A DNA stretch of 64,000 nucleotides, taken from Candidatus Rhodoferax randersensis (GTDB lineage Bacteria > Pseudomonadota > Gammaproteobacteria > Burkholderiales > Burkholderiaceae_C). A program made the translations under genes and the position numbers. The stretch covers positions 248,001-312,000 of the forward strand of contig JADKEH010000002.1 in the NCBI GenBank assembly GCA_016718155.1, read 5' to 3'. Below the pieces are notes generated by a model, which was given only the letters and a program-made list of their open reading frames with translations, searched no databases and was not told the origin of the DNA. Shown piece after piece: positions 1 to 9,057 of the stretch (within the stretch, counting starts at the first letter, position 1; the number at the start of each line of letters is the position of its first letter).

Positions 1-1
1 G

Positions 2-373
2 GTGGACAACCTGGATGACGTCATAGCCAAGATGACCGCCCTCAAAACGCCGGGCGTTCGCTTTTCACTGGACGACTTCGGCACCGGCTACTCTTCACTG
101 GCCTACCTCAAACGCCTGCCGCTGGATCAGCTCAAGATCGACCAGTCCTTCATCCGCGATGTGCTGACCGACCCGAACGACGCCGCCATCGCCCGCACCA
201 TCGTGGCCCTGGCGCGCAGCCTGGGCTTGGCCGTGATCGCCGAAGGCGTTGAAACCGAGGCGCAGCGCGAGTTCCTGGCCCAAAATGGCTGCCACGCCTC
301 GCAGGGCTACCTGTTCGGGCGCCCCGATACGGCCGAATCCATCACTCGACCGGCCCCGCTCAATCCGACCTGA
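2..373 (+). CDS. EAL domain protein, C-terminal part (5' end outside window)
   Basis: This is the end of a cyclic-di-GMP phosphodiesterase-type EAL domain. Visible motifs are DDFGTGYSS, the KIDQSFI strand, AEGVET and the closing QGYLFGRP. The DDFGTGYSS loop and the AEGVE glutamate are the conserved catalytic-half features of active EAL domains, so the domain may be active. The family reaction is hydrolysis of c-di-GMP to pGpG. The reading frame is open to the first base, so the GTG at position 2 is almost certainly internal and N-terminal GGDEF, PAS or membrane parts are missing. The protein ends about 25 residues after the last motif, which is normal. Confidence 0.88.
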   Translation: MDNLDDVIAKMTALKTPGVRFSLDDFGTGYSSLAYLKRLPLDQLKIDQSFIRDVLTDPNDAAIARTIVALARSLGLAVIAEGVETEAQREFLAQNGCHASQGYLFGRPDTAESITRPAPLNPT

Positions 374-561
374 GCCCAAGCGGCGACGCGTTTTTCGAGC
401 GCCCTGTCGGCCAGCGACGAGCCGGTCATGGCGCGACATTCCAACCCCTGGAAGCTGCATGATCGGCCTCACCTTCAGCCGGGTGCTTGATCACGACAGT
501 CAGGCATCAGGTCAAAGCCAGCTGGCATAGTATCTGGGTCCCTCCAAAGAAAGTCATAGTC
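374..561. other. intergenic region before gshA
   Basis: No gene or convincing terminator is visible in these 188 bases. An in-frame upstream extension of gshA starts with TTG at 487, but family length favours the ATG at 562. Confidence 0.4.
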
Positions 562-2124
562 ATGTTGAAGTTCACCTGCTGCGATGCAGTCAGCCAGTTC
601 TCACGAAGTGCCCAGGCGCAGCTGCTGCAAGGCATCACCCGAGGCTTCGAGAAGGAATGCCTGCGCGTGGATCAGAACGGCAAGCTGGCGCGCACACCGC
701 ATCCGCGCGCCTTGGGCTCCAAGCTCACGCATCCCTGGATCACCACCGATTACGCCGAGGCGCTGCTCGAATTCATCACACCGCCCTCGCAAGACCCTGA
801 CTTTCCGCTGGCGTTCCTGCGCGACATCCATCGCTACACGGCGCACCAGTTGGGTGACGAGTTGATGTGGGCCAGCTCCATGCCCTGCGTGCTGGGCAGC
901 GACGCCGACATCGCCCTGGCCGACTACGGCAACTCCAACGCCGCGCGTTTCAAGTACGTGTACCGCGAGGGCCTGGGCCTGCGCTATGGCCGACAGATGC
1001 AGACCATTGCCGGCGTGCATTACAACTGGTCGTTGCCGCAGGAATTCTGGCTGGCCCTGCAGGACTGCTGCGACAACAACACGCCCTTAAAGGACTTCAT
1101 CAGCGAGCGCTACTTCGACCTGATCCGCAACTTCCTGCGCTATGGCTGGCTAGTGCCCTACCTGTTTGGCGCCTCGCCCGCCATCTGCAGGTCCTTCCTG
1201 CAGGGGCGCAAGTCCGACCTGCAGGAGATGGGTTCGGGCACCATGTACTACCCGCACGCCACCAGTCTGCGCATGAGTGATCTGGGCTACCAGAACCGGG
1301 CCCAGGCCAATCTGCAGGTGAGTTTCAACTCACTGGCCGAGTACACCGACGCGCTGGAGCGCGCCATCCGCACACCCGACCCGTTCTACCAGGAGCTGGG
1401 CGTCCAGCAGGATGGCCACTGGAAGCAACTCAACGCCAACCTGCTGCAGATCGAAAACGAGTTCTACGCCGCCATGCGCCCCAAGCGTGTCAGCCGCAAC
1501 GGCCATCGGCCCGCCAAAGCGCTGCGGACCGACGGCGTCGAGTATGTGGAAATGCGCCTGTATGACCTGAACCCGATGGAGGCGATTGGCATTGCACCCG
1601 AACAAAGCCCGTTTGCCGACGTGTTGCTGCTGATGTGCCTGTTTCGCGACAGCCCGCCGATCAGTGCGCGCGAGCAAGCCGAGAACGACGAAAACAAGCG
1701 TCGCGTGGTCAACCGCGGCCGTCAGAACGACCTGCATTTGCTGGTGCACAACCGCGAACAAGCGTTTCGCCCGCTGGCGCACGAGCTGTTCGACGACATG
1801 GCGCCGTTTGCCGCCATGCTGGACGCCGCCTACGGCAATCAGCGCTACAGCCAGACCCTGCAGACTTTGCGCCAGCGCATTGACCAGCCCGAGCTCACCC
1901 CCTCAGCCCAGGTGCTGGAGGGCGTGCGCCAGCAGGGCAGCTTCTACGCCTATGCCATGGACCTGTCCAGAAAGCATCAGGCGAGCTTGCTTGACGCCCA
2001 AACCACGCCCGCAATGCTGGCCCGGTTTGAGCAAAGCGTACAGGACTCGCTGGCGCAGCACGAGCAGATCGAGGCTGCACCGCAAGGTCCGTTCGAAGAC
2101 TACGTGGCGGCCTACTATGCCTGA
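562..2124 (+). CDS. gshA: glutamate--cysteine ligase (type 1 GshA)
   Basis: The 520-residue product has the length and sequence character of the proteobacterial type 1 glutamate-cysteine ligase, which makes gamma-glutamylcysteine from glutamate, cysteine and ATP as the first step of glutathione synthesis in the cytosol. Recognisable segments are GITRGFEKECLRV near residue 25, the EALLEFITP acidic segment and the later VEYVEMRLYDLNP strand, matching the glutamate and metal-binding parts of the family. I chose ATG 562 because the sequence from there starts like family members; the 25 residues encoded before it look non-coding. It is convergent with the M14 carboxypeptidase gene and appears monocistronic. 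Confidence 0.93.
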   Translation: MLKFTCCDAVSQFSRSAQAQLLQGITRGFEKECLRVDQNGKLARTPHPRALGSKLTHPWITTDYAEALLEFITPPSQDPDFPLAFLRDIHRYTAHQLGDELMWASSMPCVLGSDADIALADYGNSNAARFKYVYREGLGLRYGRQMQTIAGVHYNWSLPQEFWLALQDCCDNNTPLKDFISERYFDLIRNFLRYGWLVPYLFGASPAICRSFLQGRKSDLQEMGSGTMYYPHATSLRMSDLGYQNRAQANLQVSFNSLAEYTDALERAIRTPDPFYQELGVQQDGHWKQLNANLLQIENEFYAAMRPKRVSRNGHRPAKALRTDGVEYVEMRLYDLNPMEAIGIAPEQSPFADVLLLMCLFRDSPPISAREQAENDENKRRVVNRGRQNDLHLLVHNREQAFRPLAHELFDDMAPFAAMLDAAYGNQRYSQTLQTLRQRIDQPELTPSAQVLEGVRQQGSFYAYAMDLSRKHQASLLDAQTTPAMLARFEQSVQDSLAQHEQIEAAPQGPFEDYVAAYYA

Positions 2125-2181
2125 GGCACCGCGAGGCCAGAGCGAACCACCGCGCCGCGCGGCATCAAGCTGAACACAGAC

Positions 2182-3333
2182 TCAGCGCAACGCATCGACC
2201 ACCGCCAGAATCGGCAGCAAGACGCTAGCGCCCAGTTTGCGCGAGCGCTCGCCACTCCAGCCGCACTGCGCATCGGGCAGGTCGGCGTTGTCCTTGAAGG
2301 GCATCTCGATGGTGTAGGCCAGGCAGTCGAAGTTCTGTCCGACCCAGTGTGTGGCCATACTCTGGTTGGCGCTGCCAGCGGCATCCGGCGCATAACCATG
2401 CTGCACCTGGAAATCAGGGCATGTCGCAGTCCAACTGGCTTTGAACGCATGCTCCAGCGCCTCGATGCGTGGGCTGTAGCCAGGGTTGCCCCCGGTCCCG
2501 GCGACGAAGTTGTAGGGCAGTCCCTCGTCGCCATGGACATCGAGGTTCAGGTCCACCCCGGCCTCTTGCATCGCCTGGCGCACCAGAAACACTTCGGGCG
2601 ACTTGTCCATGCTGGGCGTCTGCCATTCCCGGTTCAGATTGGCGCCCGCCGCATTGGTACGCAGGTTGCCGCGCACGGCGCCGTCGGGGTTCATATTGGG
2701 CACCACGTAGAACACGCACTTGCCCAGCAGCACTTTGGCGACCGGATCGTCGGCATCCAACAATCGCTCCAGAAAGCCCTCGACAAACCACTCGGCCATG
2801 GTCTCGCCGGGGTGTTGCCGGGCGATCAACCAGACCTTGCGCCGCACCGCCATGGCAGTGGACGCGTGCTCGTCGGTGATGCGCAGCAGCGTCATGTCGC
2901 GACCGTCCAAGGTGGCGCCCAGCCGGCGCACCTGCACGTGCTCAGAGAGCGCCGCCGAGCCGATCAAGTCCAGGTGACGCTCATGGGAATAGGGCTCGAA
3001 ATAGGCGAAGTACACGCAATTCGTGTCGGGCGTCAGGGTCGCCGTCATGACCTGTGCATCGAAACCGGTGTCGATGCGAAACCAGTTTTGGCGGTCATGG
3101 CTGGCGACCACCCGGTAGTCGGTCCAACCCTTGGGGTAGGCACATTGACCGGCATTGAGAAAGCGCAAGGTCACGGGCACCTGCGCCGCGCCATGCAGGC
3201 AAAAGTAAAACCATTGCGCGAATTCACTCGCGTTGTCACGCCGGATGCTGAGCTGGATGTCGCCGGGCTCGGCCAGGCTCAGCACCTCGATGGCGCCGGC
3301 GTCGAAGCTGCTGGAAATGTGAAGTTGGGTCAT
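2182..3333 (-). CDS. M14-family zinc carboxypeptidase (cytosolic, AGBL-like)
   Basis: This 383-residue protein has an N-terminal beta-sandwich-like region (about 1-130) followed by a zinc carboxypeptidase domain. The expected ligands are visible: H174 and E177 in RQHPGE, H267 in DLNLDVHGDEG, and the catalytic glutamate E343 in YTIEMPFKD. The NxNPDG and AGANLNREW segments (about 213-237) are also typical. There is no signal peptide, so it should act in the cytosol, like the cytosolic carboxypeptidase (AGBL) group. The physiological substrate in bacteria is unknown to me. The start codon lies 18 nt downstream of a dispersed hairpin repeat at 3351-3401. Confidence 0.88.
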   Translation of the reverse strand: MTQLHISSSFDAGAIEVLSLAEPGDIQLSIRRDNASEFAQWFYFCLHGAAQVPVTLRFLNAGQCAYPKGWTDYRVVASHDRQNWFRIDTGFDAQVMTATLTPDTNCVYFAYFEPYSHERHLDLIGSAALSEHVQVRRLGATLDGRDMTLLRITDEHASTAMAVRRKVWLIARQHPGETMAEWFVEGFLERLLDADDPVAKVLLGKCVFYVVPNMNPDGAVRGNLRTNAAGANLNREWQTPSMDKSPEVFLVRQAMQEAGVDLNLDVHGDEGLPYNFVAGTGGNPGYSPRIEALEHAFKASWTATCPDFQVQHGYAPDAAGSANQSMATHWVGQNFDCLAYTIEMPFKDNADLPDAQCGWSGERSRKLGASVLLPILAVVDALR

Positions 3334-3350
3334 GAGGTGTCTTCTGATGC

Positions 3351-3401
3351 TTTGCGGGACAGACCTTTAGCTCTGTCCTCAACTGATTGTCGGATGTTGG
3401 C
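3351..3401 (-). repeat. GGACAGA/TCTGTCC hairpin repeat, copy C (upstream of M14 gene)
   Basis: Read on the minus strand, this copy runs from GCCAACATCCGACAATCAG through a 7-bp stem (GGACAGA, 3378-3372; TCTGTCC, 3363-3357) with an 8-nt loop, and ends CCGCAAA. It is nearly identical to copy B at 55996-56056. The M14 gene's ATG follows 18 nt after CCGCAA, so the element would form part of its 5' leader. Confidence 0.85.
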
Positions 3402-3451
3402 AGGTCCGACCATTCTAGAAGCCGCTAACTGCCCTGCCGCGCCGTGGTGCC

Positions 3452-3457
3452 GATAAT
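3452..3457 (+). promoter_or_regulatory. putative -10 box of a leaderless dbpA promoter
   Basis: GATAAT ends exactly 6 nt before the dbpA ATG, so the predicted transcription start coincides with the start codon. No Shine-Dalgarno sequence precedes the ATG. Confidence 0.5.
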
Positions 3458-3463
3458 CGCCCC

Positions 3464-4900
<1,437 letters not shown>

Positions 4901-5018
4901 TCGGTAGGCGAGCCTGGCCTGTCGGGCAAAGTCCTACAGTGACTTGCGCCAAATGCCGACTGAACTTTTTGCGACACCAAACTATAGTTCTCCCAAGCGC
5001 CAAACTCTGGCGTGACCA

Positions 5019-5079
5019 GCCGACATCCGGCAATCAGTTGAGGACAGGGCTCAAGGTCTGTCCCGCAAGGTTTCAGGAG
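5019..5079 (+). repeat. GGACAG/CTGTCC hairpin repeat, copy A, carrying a Shine-Dalgarno
   Basis: This copy has the same order of blocks as copies B and C: CGACATCCGGCAATCAGTTG, a GGACAG...CTGTCC stem, CCGCAAGG and TTTCAGGAG. The AGGAG at its end acts as the ribosome-binding site of the small gene starting at 5089, 20 nt after CCGCAA. Confidence 0.85.
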
Positions 5080-5088
5080 AAACACACC

Positions 5089-5307
5089 ATGAGAACTTCG
5101 GCACATGCCCTCAACCCCTTCAGCCTGATGATGGAACCCGAGTTGGTGCTGCGCACCATGGAGCGCTCGGTCCAGTTGCGCGGACTCACCCGCCACAAAC
5201 TTCATCCGCTGGACAAGCCCCTGATTCCCTACGCCAAGTTGCCAGCAGCCGCGCGCGCTGCGGCCAATGACGACCTGGACGACGAAGACGAGATCCTGCC
5301 AAACTGA
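5089..5307 (+). CDS. small conserved-looking hypothetical protein (72 aa)
   Basis: The product is 72 residues with an acidic C-terminus (DDLDDEDEILPN). It has no membrane segment, cysteine or recognised domain. I support it as a real gene because ATG 5089 has a good ribosome-binding site (TTTCAGGAG, 9 nt upstream) and codon use resembles the neighbours. The leader is a copy of the dispersed hairpin repeat also found upstream of copZ and the M14 carboxypeptidase. Function is unknown; the acidic tail could suit a protein-interaction role, but that is a guess. Confidence 0.65.
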   Translation: MRTSAHALNPFSLMMEPELVLRTMERSVQLRGLTRHKLHPLDKPLIPYAKLPAAARAAANDDLDDEDEILPN

Positions 5308-5469
5308 TGGCGCCAGTTGCTTGACGGCCGCCGCAGCGGCGTTGGATCGGTCCAGCCGCTGACACACTGCGTGGCAAATATTACCGTCGCGATCGTTTAA
5401 GCGCCGCTTCGGCCACCACGCCGCGCAAACGCTGGCATCATGGGCGCTCCCTCCGACCGGACCGACGCC

Positions 5470-6960
5470 ATGAGCCCTTCAGCCTACCCGCAACTGCTCG
5501 CGGTTTTCACCAAGCTGCACCACTTTCACCACCTGACGGCCATGGCCTCGTGGGACCAATCGGCCATGATGCCGCCCAAGGGCAACGAGGCGCGCAGCCA
5601 GGCCCTGGCCGAGATGGAGGTGCTGATCCACCAGACCATCACCGACCCCACATTGGCAAGCCTGCTTGATGCCGCGGAACAAGCACCGCTGAATGACACG
5701 GAGCGTGCCTCGGTGCGCGAGATGCGGCGCCAATGGGCGCTGTCAAACTTGCTGCCGTCGCGACTGGTAGAGACGCAGAGCCTGGCCGGCTCACGTTGTG
5801 AACACGCCTGGCGCAGCCAGCGCCCGGCCAATGACTGGAACGCGCTGCTGCCCAATCTGCGCACCGTCATCAGTCTGGCGCGTGAAGAAGCGGCGCTATT
5901 GGCCGACCACTTCGGCACCTCGCGCTATGAAGCCCTGATGAACAAACACGAACCCGGCATGCGCTGTGACGAGCTCGACCGCATCTTCGCGGATGTCAAA
6001 GGCTGGTTGCCCGATCTGGTTCGCAAGGTCATGAACAAGCAGGCCGACCAGCCGGTGCTGCAACCAGTGGGACCGTTTGCAATCGAGTCGCAACGCGCGC
6101 TTGGCCTGGACGTGATGAAGCTGTTGGGTTTTGATTTCGAGGCGGGTCGGTTGGACCTCTCGACCCACCCCTTTTGCGCCGGTGTGCCCGAAGACGTGCG
6201 CATCACGACCCGCTATCGGGACGACAACTTCCTGCAAAGCCTGATGGGCATCATCCATGAGACCGGTCACGCACGCTATGAGCAGCGACTGCCACGCGAA
6301 CTGGTTCACCTGCCGATCGGGCGCGCGCGCACGATGGGCGTGCATGAAAGTCAGAGCCTGTCGTTTGAGATGCAGCTAGGTCGCGGCGCGCCCTTCCTGT
6401 CGCTGATCACACCGCTGGTGCGCCAGCATCTTGGTACGCAGCCCGCCCTGCAAGCCGACAATCTGGCACGTCTGTGTACCCGTGTGCGGCCCGGCCTGAT
6501 CCGGGTGGACGCGGACGAGCTGACCTACCCCGCCCACGTAATCCTGCGCTGCGAAATCGAACGCGCCCTGATCGAGGGAGAAATTGAAGTGGAGGACATT
6601 CCGGCCCTCTGGGACGAGAAGATGAAGACCAGCCTGGACGTTGACACACGCGGTAATTTCAAGGATGGCTGCATGCAGGACATCCACTGGCCCATGGGCT
6701 TGATCGGTTACTTTCCGAGCTACACGCTTGGCGCCATGTACGCGGCGCAGTACGTCGCGACCATCCGGGCTCAAACCCCCGAGTTGGACCAAAAAATTGC
6801 TGCCGGGGACCTCTCGCCAGTCACCAACTGGCTGGAAGCCAACATCTGGAGCCAGGCCAGTCGCTGGGAGATTTCGGAACTGATGACCCGTGCCACCGGT
6901 CAGACGCTACAGGTTTCGCACTTTCGCAAGCACCTCGAACACCGTTACCTGGCCGCCTGA
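5470..6960 (+). CDS. M32-family metallocarboxypeptidase (Taq type)
   Basis: This 496-residue protein matches thermostable carboxypeptidase Taq-like enzymes, cytosolic zinc enzymes that remove C-terminal residues from peptides. The zinc motif HETGH is at residues 263-267, preceded by SLMGI and followed by ARYEQ. Other family segments are SWDQSAMMPPKGNEARS near residue 30, MGVHESQSLSFE and GLIGYFPSYTLGAMYAAQ near the end. An alternative ATG at 5440 would add ten residues; I prefer 5470 because the product then begins near the usual family start. The last 16 bases overlap the end of the convergent MFS gene. Confidence 0.92.
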   Translation: MSPSAYPQLLAVFTKLHHFHHLTAMASWDQSAMMPPKGNEARSQALAEMEVLIHQTITDPTLASLLDAAEQAPLNDTERASVREMRRQWALSNLLPSRLVETQSLAGSRCEHAWRSQRPANDWNALLPNLRTVISLAREEAALLADHFGTSRYEALMNKHEPGMRCDELDRIFADVKGWLPDLVRKVMNKQADQPVLQPVGPFAIESQRALGLDVMKLLGFDFEAGRLDLSTHPFCAGVPEDVRITTRYRDDNFLQSLMGIIHETGHARYEQRLPRELVHLPIGRARTMGVHESQSLSFEMQLGRGAPFLSLITPLVRQHLGTQPALQADNLARLCTRVRPGLIRVDADELTYPAHVILRCEIERALIEGEIEVEDIPALWDEKMKTSLDVDTRGNFKDGCMQDIHWPMGLIGYFPSYTLGAMYAAQYVATIRAQTPELDQKIAAGDLSPVTNWLEANIWSQASRWEISELMTRATGQTLQVSHFRKHLEHRYLAA

Positions 6961-8276
6961 TCGACCGCGCCGTGCCCGCCGAGTACCGGCAGGGTGCGCA
7001 CATTGCGAATCACGGGATGCCGCCAGGCCCACGCGGCCAAGACCAATGCCCCCACGCCGCCGGCACCCAAGGCATAACGCAATCCCAGGTGCTCACCCAG
7101 GTAGCCGCCCAGCAAAGCACCGGGCCCGGCGGGAATCAGGATCAGCCAGCGCATGGTGCTGGTCATGCGGCCCAGCAGGTGCTCGGGCGTAACCGCCTGG
7201 CGCAGGGCCAGGAAATTGATGAAGATCAGCACCGCCCCGGCGCTGAAACACAGCAGCATCACCACGAACGACAGCACGCCCCACGCATTGGAAGGCGCCA
7301 ACGCCAGTTGCAGCCAACCCGCCCCACACACCGCAAAGCCCAACACCAGGCAGGGGCCCGGTCCCAGATGGCGCGAAATGCGGTTGCCCAAGGTACTGGC
7401 CACCACCGTGCCCAGCCCCATGCCCACGTAACACAAGCCCACCTGGTGCTCATTGAGACCGAGTTCCCGGGTGGCGATCAGAATCTGCACCACCATCGCC
7501 GCGTGGTGGCACATCTGCCACAGTCCCACAGCCGTGGCCAGCGCCACCAGCAGCGGCTGCTGGGCCACAAAGCCCACCCCTTCCTTCAGATCGCGCCAGA
7601 AGTGCGCCTGCGCCTTGGTCGGGCGCACCTCCTGCACACGGATGCCGCGCAGGATCAGCACACTGACCAGCAGCAACACGGCGTCCGCCAGCAAGGCCAG
7701 AGGCGCACCAACCAGCTTGATCAGGGCACCGGCGAGGCCCGGCCCAGCCACCTCGGCGCCGGATGAAGCCAGGGCATTCTTGGCGTGCGCCTCCACCAGG
7801 CGGTCACGCGGCACCACTTGCGTCAGCACGATCTGCGCGGCCGTGCCGGCCGTGACAAACACGCACCCGATGGCAAAGCCAACCCCGTACAGGAAAGGCA
7901 TGCTCAAGCCCCCCAGCACCCACACCAGCGGCACACTGGCCAGCACCACAGCAATCATGGCTTCGCCCGCCACGTAGACCGGCAATTTGCGCACGCGATC
8001 AAGCCATACCCCTGACGGCAAAGACAACAACACGAAGGGCGCCAGCTCCATGAAAGTCAACAGCCCCATCTGGGAGGGTGTGGCGTGCAACAACACGGCC
8101 GCCGTCAAAGGCAGCGCGAGCATGGTGACCTGACCGCCCAGCGAGCTGATCAGAATGGATAGCCATAGGCGGCGATAGGCCAGATCGCGCAGCAGGTCGG
8201 CAGGTGGCAAGGTCAGCCACGATGGTGGCCATGTCAGCCAGGATCGCCGTCCCGCACTTGTGGTGTCGGACGTCAT
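6945..8276 (-). CDS. MFS transporter, EntS/MFS_3-like exporter
   Basis: The 443-residue product has the twelve hydrophobic segments of a major facilitator. The first helix follows RDLAYRRLWLSILISSLGGQ, and the loop SGVWLDRVRKLPVY resembles the cytoplasmic motif A between helices 2 and 3. Overall it looks like the EntS/DUF894 group, whose known members export siderophores or other small compounds across the inner membrane. The ~25 residues before the first helix are tryptophan-rich and variable. The substrate cannot be inferred from neighbours, since no siderophore genes are nearby. Confidence 0.85.
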   Translation of the reverse strand: MTSDTTSAGRRSWLTWPPSWLTLPPADLLRDLAYRRLWLSILISSLGGQVTMLALPLTAAVLLHATPSQMGLLTFMELAPFVLLSLPSGVWLDRVRKLPVYVAGEAMIAVVLASVPLVWVLGGLSMPFLYGVGFAIGCVFVTAGTAAQIVLTQVVPRDRLVEAHAKNALASSGAEVAGPGLAGALIKLVGAPLALLADAVLLLVSVLILRGIRVQEVRPTKAQAHFWRDLKEGVGFVAQQPLLVALATAVGLWQMCHHAAMVVQILIATRELGLNEHQVGLCYVGMGLGTVVASTLGNRISRHLGPGPCLVLGFAVCGAGWLQLALAPSNAWGVLSFVVMLLCFSAGAVLIFINFLALRQAVTPEHLLGRMTSTMRWLILIPAGPGALLGGYLGEHLGLRYALGAGGVGALVLAAWAWRHPVIRNVRTLPVLGGHGAVDQAAR

Positions 8277-8428
8277 GGGGTCTTTTGGTAGGCGGTGCCC
8301 GCCCCTGGTCAGGGCGGGTCGAAGCTCATTCTAGTTCGCTCTGCCCAGGCGTGCAGCCCTCGCCACGGGCCTGCGTGCGCAGTGTGGCCTAATAGAGGGT
8401 TCGTCCAACCCCATTTTTGAAATTCACC

Positions 8429-8593
8429 ATGGCCAAGAAAATCAGAACCGAAAGCGACATCTGCGCGTCCAAACCCGTTGCTCCGTCTGGCGTTTGTTTC
8501 ACCACTGGCAAGGGCCAGCGCCGTAGCCTGGAGCGTGGCCCGGCCACTCGCAACAAAAAGAACCCCGGCAAGCGCGCGAAAAAGGGCGGCTAA
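8429..8593 (+). CDS. small lysine/arginine-rich protein (54 aa)
   Basis: This short frame encodes 54 residues starting MAKKIRTESDICASKP and ending KKNPGKRAKKGG. It contains two cysteines about 12 residues apart and is strongly basic, especially in the second half. It lies alone in the gap between the divergent MFS gene and the MazG-like gene. No Shine-Dalgarno is clear. The composition suggests a nucleic-acid or ribosome-associated protein, but I do not recognise the family. Real coding is likely rather than certain. Confidence 0.55.
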   Translation: MAKKIRTESDICASKPVAPSGVCFTTGKGQRRSLERGPATRNKKNPGKRAKKGG

Positions 8594-8655
8594 GTCAAAC
8601 GTTCTTGGGCGATCTGGCCACTGCAATGTGACAGGTACTGCCCAACCGGCACCGC

Positions 8656-9009
8656 ATGAATACGCTCGCCCTGGTTGACGTTACGGTGCTGGAGGTCGAG
8701 CTTCAGAAGTTCGCCGACGATCGGGACTGGCAGAAGTACCACTCGCCGAAAAACCTCGCCATGGCGCTGACCGGCGAGGTGGGCGAGTTGGTAGAACTTT
8801 TTCAGTGGTTGACCGAGACGCAGTCCTGGTCGATTGCCAAAGACCCCACAACCGCTGAGGCCGTGCGCGACGAACTCGCTGACGTCTTGCTTTACCTCGT
8901 CCGACTGTCGTCGGTGCTGGGCGTCGACCTGAACGCAGCGGTTATTCAGAAATTGGCGAAGAACGGGAAGAAATACCCCAAAGGCGACTCGACGCCCAGC
9001 AGGGACTGA
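8656..9009 (+). CDS. MazG-like nucleotide pyrophosphohydrolase
   Basis: This 117-residue protein is a single-domain all-alpha NTP pyrophosphohydrolase of the dCTPase/RS21-C6 type. The metal-binding pattern is visible as GEVGELVELFQW followed by RDELADVLLYL, the two acidic helices of the MazG fold. The pattern KYHSPKNLAMALTGE is characteristic of the subgroup. Family members hydrolyse non-canonical or excess dNTPs to the monophosphate and pyrophosphate, cleaning the nucleotide pool. The gene stands alone between divergent and convergent neighbours. Preferred substrate cannot be read from sequence. Confidence 0.88.
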   Translation: MNTLALVDVTVLEVELQKFADDRDWQKYHSPKNLAMALTGEVGELVELFQWLTETQSWSIAKDPTTAEAVRDELADVLLYLVRLSSVLGVDLNAAVIQKLAKNGKKYPKGDSTPSRD

Positions 9010-9057
9010 GCCAGCGCAGCCACTTGCCAGCGGCCAGTGCAGCGCCAAGTTAAGTCC

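Noticed and set aside
2347..3456. Long open frame on the plus strand opposite the M14 carboxypeptidase
   Set aside because: It is antisense to a gene with complete zinc-site motifs, and its product has no recognisable fold.
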